64,000 nucleotides of DNA, taken from assembly GCA_942493275.1 (NCBI GenBank), contig OW818687.1:372001-436000 (forward strand), in the 5' to 3' direction. The position numbers and the translations under genes were made by a program. This stretch comes from G942493275 sp942493275 (GTDB lineage Bacteria; Actinomycetota; Coriobacteriia; Anaerosomatales; PHET01). Positions 61,311 through 64,000 of this stretch are shown piece by piece. The notes below the pieces were generated by a model that saw nothing but the letters and a program-made list of their open reading frames with translations, was not told the DNA's origin and did no database searches. The first letter of the stretch is position 1, and the number at the start of each line of letters is the position of its first letter.

Positions 61311-62108
61311 CTAGAACGCCGCTCCCTCAAGGGCGGTCGCGCACAGGCACGAGCGCTCCTCGGGCAGCGCGGGAATCATCGCGTAAAGCAGGTCCTTGAC
61401 CTTCTGATTGTTCTCGTTGAAGACGCGAACCACTTCGTCGTTGGTCACCGGCTCGGCACCCTCGGCGCCGGCGTCATGGTCGGTGATAAGCGAGATGTTG
61501 CAGTAGCAGATCTCGAGTTCGCGTGCGAGATAGCACTCGGGGTACTGGGTCATGTTGATGACCTCCCAACCCTGCGAAGCAAACCACTTCGACTCTGAGC
61601 GAGTCGAGAATCGGGGGCCCTGGATCACGACGACCGTGCCGGTCGGGTGTGCGGTGATACCAAGTCCCGCGGCGGTGTCCACCGCGACCTGCCTCATGGT
61701 CGGGCAGTAGGGGTCAGCCGAGGAAACGTGGGTCGTGACGGGTCCATCGTAGAAGGTGTCCTTGCGGCCCCAGGTGCGATCCACGAACTGATCGCAGATC
61801 ACGAAGTGGCCGGGCTCGACATCCTTTTGCAGCGAGCCGCACGCGTTGGGTCCGATGATGCGGCTGACGCCCAGCTCCTTCATCGCCCAGACGTTGGCGC
61901 GGTAGTTGATCATGTGCGGCGGAAGCGTGTGCTCCTTGCCGTGGCGAGGGAGGAACGCGACGGTGCGACCGCCGATCTCACCCACCATCACCGGCGACGA
62001 CGGTGCGCCAAACGGCGTGCTGACGCGGTACTCCTTCGGGTTGTCGAGCAGCTCGTAGAAACCGCTCCCGCCGAAGACGCCGATCTCGACCTGCGGAAGT
62101 TCTGACAT
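61311..62108 (-). CDS. mtnP: S-methyl-5'-thioadenosine phosphorylase
   Basis: 265 residues, phosphorylase family 2. GVFGGSGFYELLDNP at the start, FLPRHGKEHTLPPHMINYRAN (phosphate-binding His), IGPNACGSLQ and VINMTQYPECYLARELEICY are diagnostic. It cleaves MTA from polyamine/AHL synthesis to adenine and methylthioribose-1-phosphate. Some family members act on 5'-deoxyadenosine or inosine, so the exact substrate is inferred. The 91-base upstream gap holds nothing recognised. Confidence 0.92.
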   Translation of the reverse strand: MSELPQVEIGVFGGSGFYELLDNPKEYRVSTPFGAPSSPVMVGEIGGRTVAFLPRHGKEHTLPPHMINYRANVWAMKELGVSRIIGPNACGSLQKDVEPGHFVICDQFVDRTWGRKDTFYDGPVTTHVSSADPYCPTMRQVAVDTAAGLGITAHPTGTVVVIQGPRFSTRSESKWFASQGWEVINMTQYPECYLARELEICYCNISLITDHDAGAEGAEPVTNDEVVRVFNENNQKVKDLLYAMIPALPEERSCLCATALEGAAF

Positions 62109-62199
62109 GGCGTGGTCCTCTCGATACCTATCCGTTCCGTGGCGCCAGGTGCGCCGTCGTGATTTTAGAGCATACCCGTCCCGACAGCGTTAGAGGACG

Positions 62200-63198
62200 T
62201 CAGGCCGTCTTGAGATACGAGGCCTCGCGCTCTCCTGCTTCAGTACCCTCGGCCCCGGACTGCGCGCTCGGGGCGTAGAGAGGGCGTTCAAAGACGTTCC
62301 CGGCGCCGGTCCATGCCTCGTCGACAGCGAGCGTGCCGGCGGTGGCCAAAGCGAAGCTCGCCGCGTCAGCATCGAGAGCATCGGCGTTTCGAAGCACGAT
62401 GGCTTCGATGGTCGCGGGCCTCAGCGAAATGCCCGCCTGTGCCCCGGCGTGATGCGCCAGGATCGCGTGCTCGAGTCGAGCGAGCGTGCCCGCGTCGACG
62501 CGCGCCCTGCCGCCAAGCTCCCTGACTCGCTGCGCGCCGAGAACCGAGTGTCCGAGCAGCCGCCCGGCGTCGGTCAGCCCGATCGCGGTGTCGCAGGTGA
62601 GTTCATCGATCCTGCCAACGTCGTGAAGCAAGGCGGCCGACAGCAGCAGGTCCCTGTCGACTCCGGCGTAGACACCGGCGGCCGATGCGCAGGTGGTGGC
62701 GACCGCGACCGTGTGCTCGAGCAGCCCGCCGAGATAGGCGTGATGGCTCTCGACCGACGCGGGACACCGGCAGAAGCTCTCGAAAAGCTCCTTGTCGCCG
62801 AACGCTGACCTCAGCAACCGTCCGAGCGCCACGGAGCGCACCGAGCGAACGAGGGCCCTGAGTTCGTCGACGAGCTCTCCGGATGGCCGCGGAGACGACG
62901 CGATGAGGTCACTGGGATCCCAGCTCGCCGCGGGACGCAGGACGTCCAGAGAGACCCGCTTGCTTCCGCGAAACGTAGTGACGGACCCGCTGGCGTGGGC
63001 CACGCCGCCGACCGGCACGGCGACGGCAGTCGAATCCGGCCTGAAGAGAACTGCGGGAATCGAACCTGATCGATCGGCCAGCTCCAGAGTCAGGAAGGCG
63101 TCGCCATTACGCGCGACTCGCAAGTCCTTGCTCCGGACCACGAACGCCGCATCGACGCGGGTGCCCTGCGTGAGTTCCTTGACGTAACGAGCTTTCAT
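62200..63198 (-). CDS. HD-domain 3'-5' exoribonuclease, YhaM family
   Basis: 332 residues from the ATG at 63198, with GGGAG 6 bases upstream. An N-terminal OB-fold (DAAFVVRSKDLRVARNGDAFLTLELADRSGSI) binds nucleic acid. The HD metal-hydrolase domain includes LLEHTVAVATTCAS, ALLHDVGRIDEL and LEHAILAHHAG. Bacillus YhaM (314 aa) trims mRNA 3' ends. An upstream ATG at 63210 has no usable spacing. Confidence 0.85.
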   Translation of the reverse strand: MKARYVKELTQGTRVDAAFVVRSKDLRVARNGDAFLTLELADRSGSIPAVLFRPDSTAVAVPVGGVAHASGSVTTFRGSKRVSLDVLRPAASWDPSDLIASSPRPSGELVDELRALVRSVRSVALGRLLRSAFGDKELFESFCRCPASVESHHAYLGGLLEHTVAVATTCASAAGVYAGVDRDLLLSAALLHDVGRIDELTCDTAIGLTDAGRLLGHSVLGAQRVRELGGRARVDAGTLARLEHAILAHHAGAQAGISLRPATIEAIVLRNADALDADAASFALATAGTLAVDEAWTGAGNVFERPLYAPSAQSGAEGTEAGEREASYLKTA

Positions 63199-63250
63199 GA
63201 CCGCTCCCATCCTCCAATGTGGGAGGAGCATACGGAATCGGTCTGACATG

Positions 63251-64000
63251 TCAGGAACGGGGACGAATCCTCACGGTTACGCCCGGCTCCACACCGTACC
63301 GGTCGGCAGCGCTCGACGCGTTGAGCGCCAGCGTGAGCCACCCAGACGAGTCCACCAGCAGCACCGGCTCACCCGCGCCCACGTCCGCGAAGGTGGTGCC
63401 GAACGGGACTTCGAGGATGTTGTGCCCGAGCGCCACTTCGACGCGGTCTACACGAAGCCCCATCTCGTCGACCTTCTCGGCGGGGATGTTGAAGCGCAGC
63501 GATCCGAACCTGTCTGCCTCGAGCACCTCTCCGATGGCCGTCCCGTTTGTGCACTCGCAACTCGTGAACGGCGCGGGCGCAAGGTCACCGACCTCGATCT
63601 GCCTGCCGAGGGAAGTCGGTTCGACTCCGCATGCGAGCGCAGCGGCAGCGGGGGCGAGAACGTCTCGCGCATGAAACGTCGCGAGCGGGCCCTTGAAGTC
63701 GATCTTGGCCGGATCGATGGCTATCACTCGGGCCACGCCGCCAGACCGCTCGGCGGCGGGAAGGAGCACGCCGTTGTCCGGACCGACCAGCAGGGTGCCG
63801 TTATGCGTCTCGATGCACAGGTCGCGCCTGCCGCCACCGACACCGGGGTCCACGACGATGAGGTGAATCGCCTCGGGAAGTTGGTAGACGCCCGACGCGG
63901 CAGTAGCCGCGCCCTTACGGATGTCGAAGGGCGGAATCTGATGCCCGAGATCTACGATGTTTGCCTGAGGGCATGCCCGGTGGATGACGGCATGGCACAC
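63251..64000 (-). CDS. SAM hydrolase / SAM hydroxide adenosyltransferase (DUF62), 5' end cut by window edge
   Basis: 249 C-terminal residues are visible; the frame is open to the edge. The missing N-terminus should carry the TDFG-type motif. Seen are VDPGVGGGRRDLCIE, LVGPDNGVLLPAAE and FHARDVLAPAAAALACG, then a C-terminal beta-barrel with SLRFNIP and ALNASSAADRYGV. The family cleaves SAM to adenosine and methionine using hydroxide. The reason it sits beside MTA phosphorylase may be shared adenosyl metabolism. Confidence 0.9.
   Translation of the reverse strand: MCHAVIHRACPQANIVDLGHQIPPFDIRKGAATAASGVYQLPEAIHLIVVDPGVGGGRRDLCIETHNGTLLVGPDNGVLLPAAERSGGVARVIAIDPAKIDFKGPLATFHARDVLAPAAAALACGVEPTSLGRQIEVGDLAPAPFTSCECTNGTAIGEVLEADRFGSLRFNIPAEKVDEMGLRVDRVEVALGHNILEVPFGTTFADVGAGEPVLLVDSSGWLTLALNASSAADRYGVEPGVTVRIRPRS

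Overview
The window is a GC-rich bacterial chromosome segment that is almost entirely housekeeping. All but one protein gene lie on the minus strand, so it reads right to left. Several traits suggest a deep-branching, probably anaerobic actinobacterium of the Coriobacteriia type, although no rRNA gene is present to confirm this. These traits are a Rex redox repressor, a SigH-type sigma factor beside RlmB and CysS, a DisA-RadA-ClpC-LysS-GreA block, a glmS ribozyme, zinc-type S14/S4/L33 proteins and a long coiled-coil insertion in RNA polymerase beta-prime. The assignment is an inference.

Layout in transcription order (from 64000 down to 1): a partial SAM hydrolase; a YhaM-like HD exoribonuclease; MTA phosphorylase; an M50-CBS site-2 protease; Rex with its own operator; TatA; GreA; LysS; ClpC; RadA; DisA; a PIN/TRAM membrane protein; IspD-IspF; CysE; CysS; RlmB; a NYN-domain nuclease; SigH; tRNA-Thr(UGU). 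Next comes a small accessory island (41985-44776) holding the only plus-strand gene, a membrane class III adenylate/guanylate cyclase. It diverges from a cyclic-nucleotide-binding protein that is followed by an orphan gene. The translation and transcription core follows: tRNA-Tyr, tRNA-Thr(GGU), tRNA-Met, tuf, rpmG, tRNA-Trp, secE, nusG, rplK, rplA, rplJ-rplL with an L10 leader, rpoB, rpoC, rpsL, rpsG, fusA. A merged S10-spc-alpha cluster then runs from rpsJ to rplQ, including secY-adk-map-infA and rpoA. The window ends with an ECF transporter core (ecfA1-ecfA2-ecfT), truA, rplM-rpsI, glmM, a MoCo-sulfurase-like aminotransferase, and glmS behind a glmS ribozyme.

Two observations may belong together. 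(1) The last 62 residues of RpoC (beta-prime), after an acidic linker, align with the C-terminal domain of this genome's own alpha subunit. They keep the equivalents of the E. coli alpha-CTD DNA-contact residues R265, N268, G296, K298 and E302. (2) A 20-bp element, TAGATACGCCCGG-N3-CGTG, lies 4-6 bp upstream of the -35 box of three promoters (rplM-rpsI, rpsL-rpsG-fusA and the tRNA-tuf cluster), where UP elements normally sit. An extra alpha-CTD-like domain on beta-prime that reads a GC-containing upstream element at translation promoters would be a new promoter-recognition arrangement. The physical link between the two is speculative, but each is visible in the sequence.
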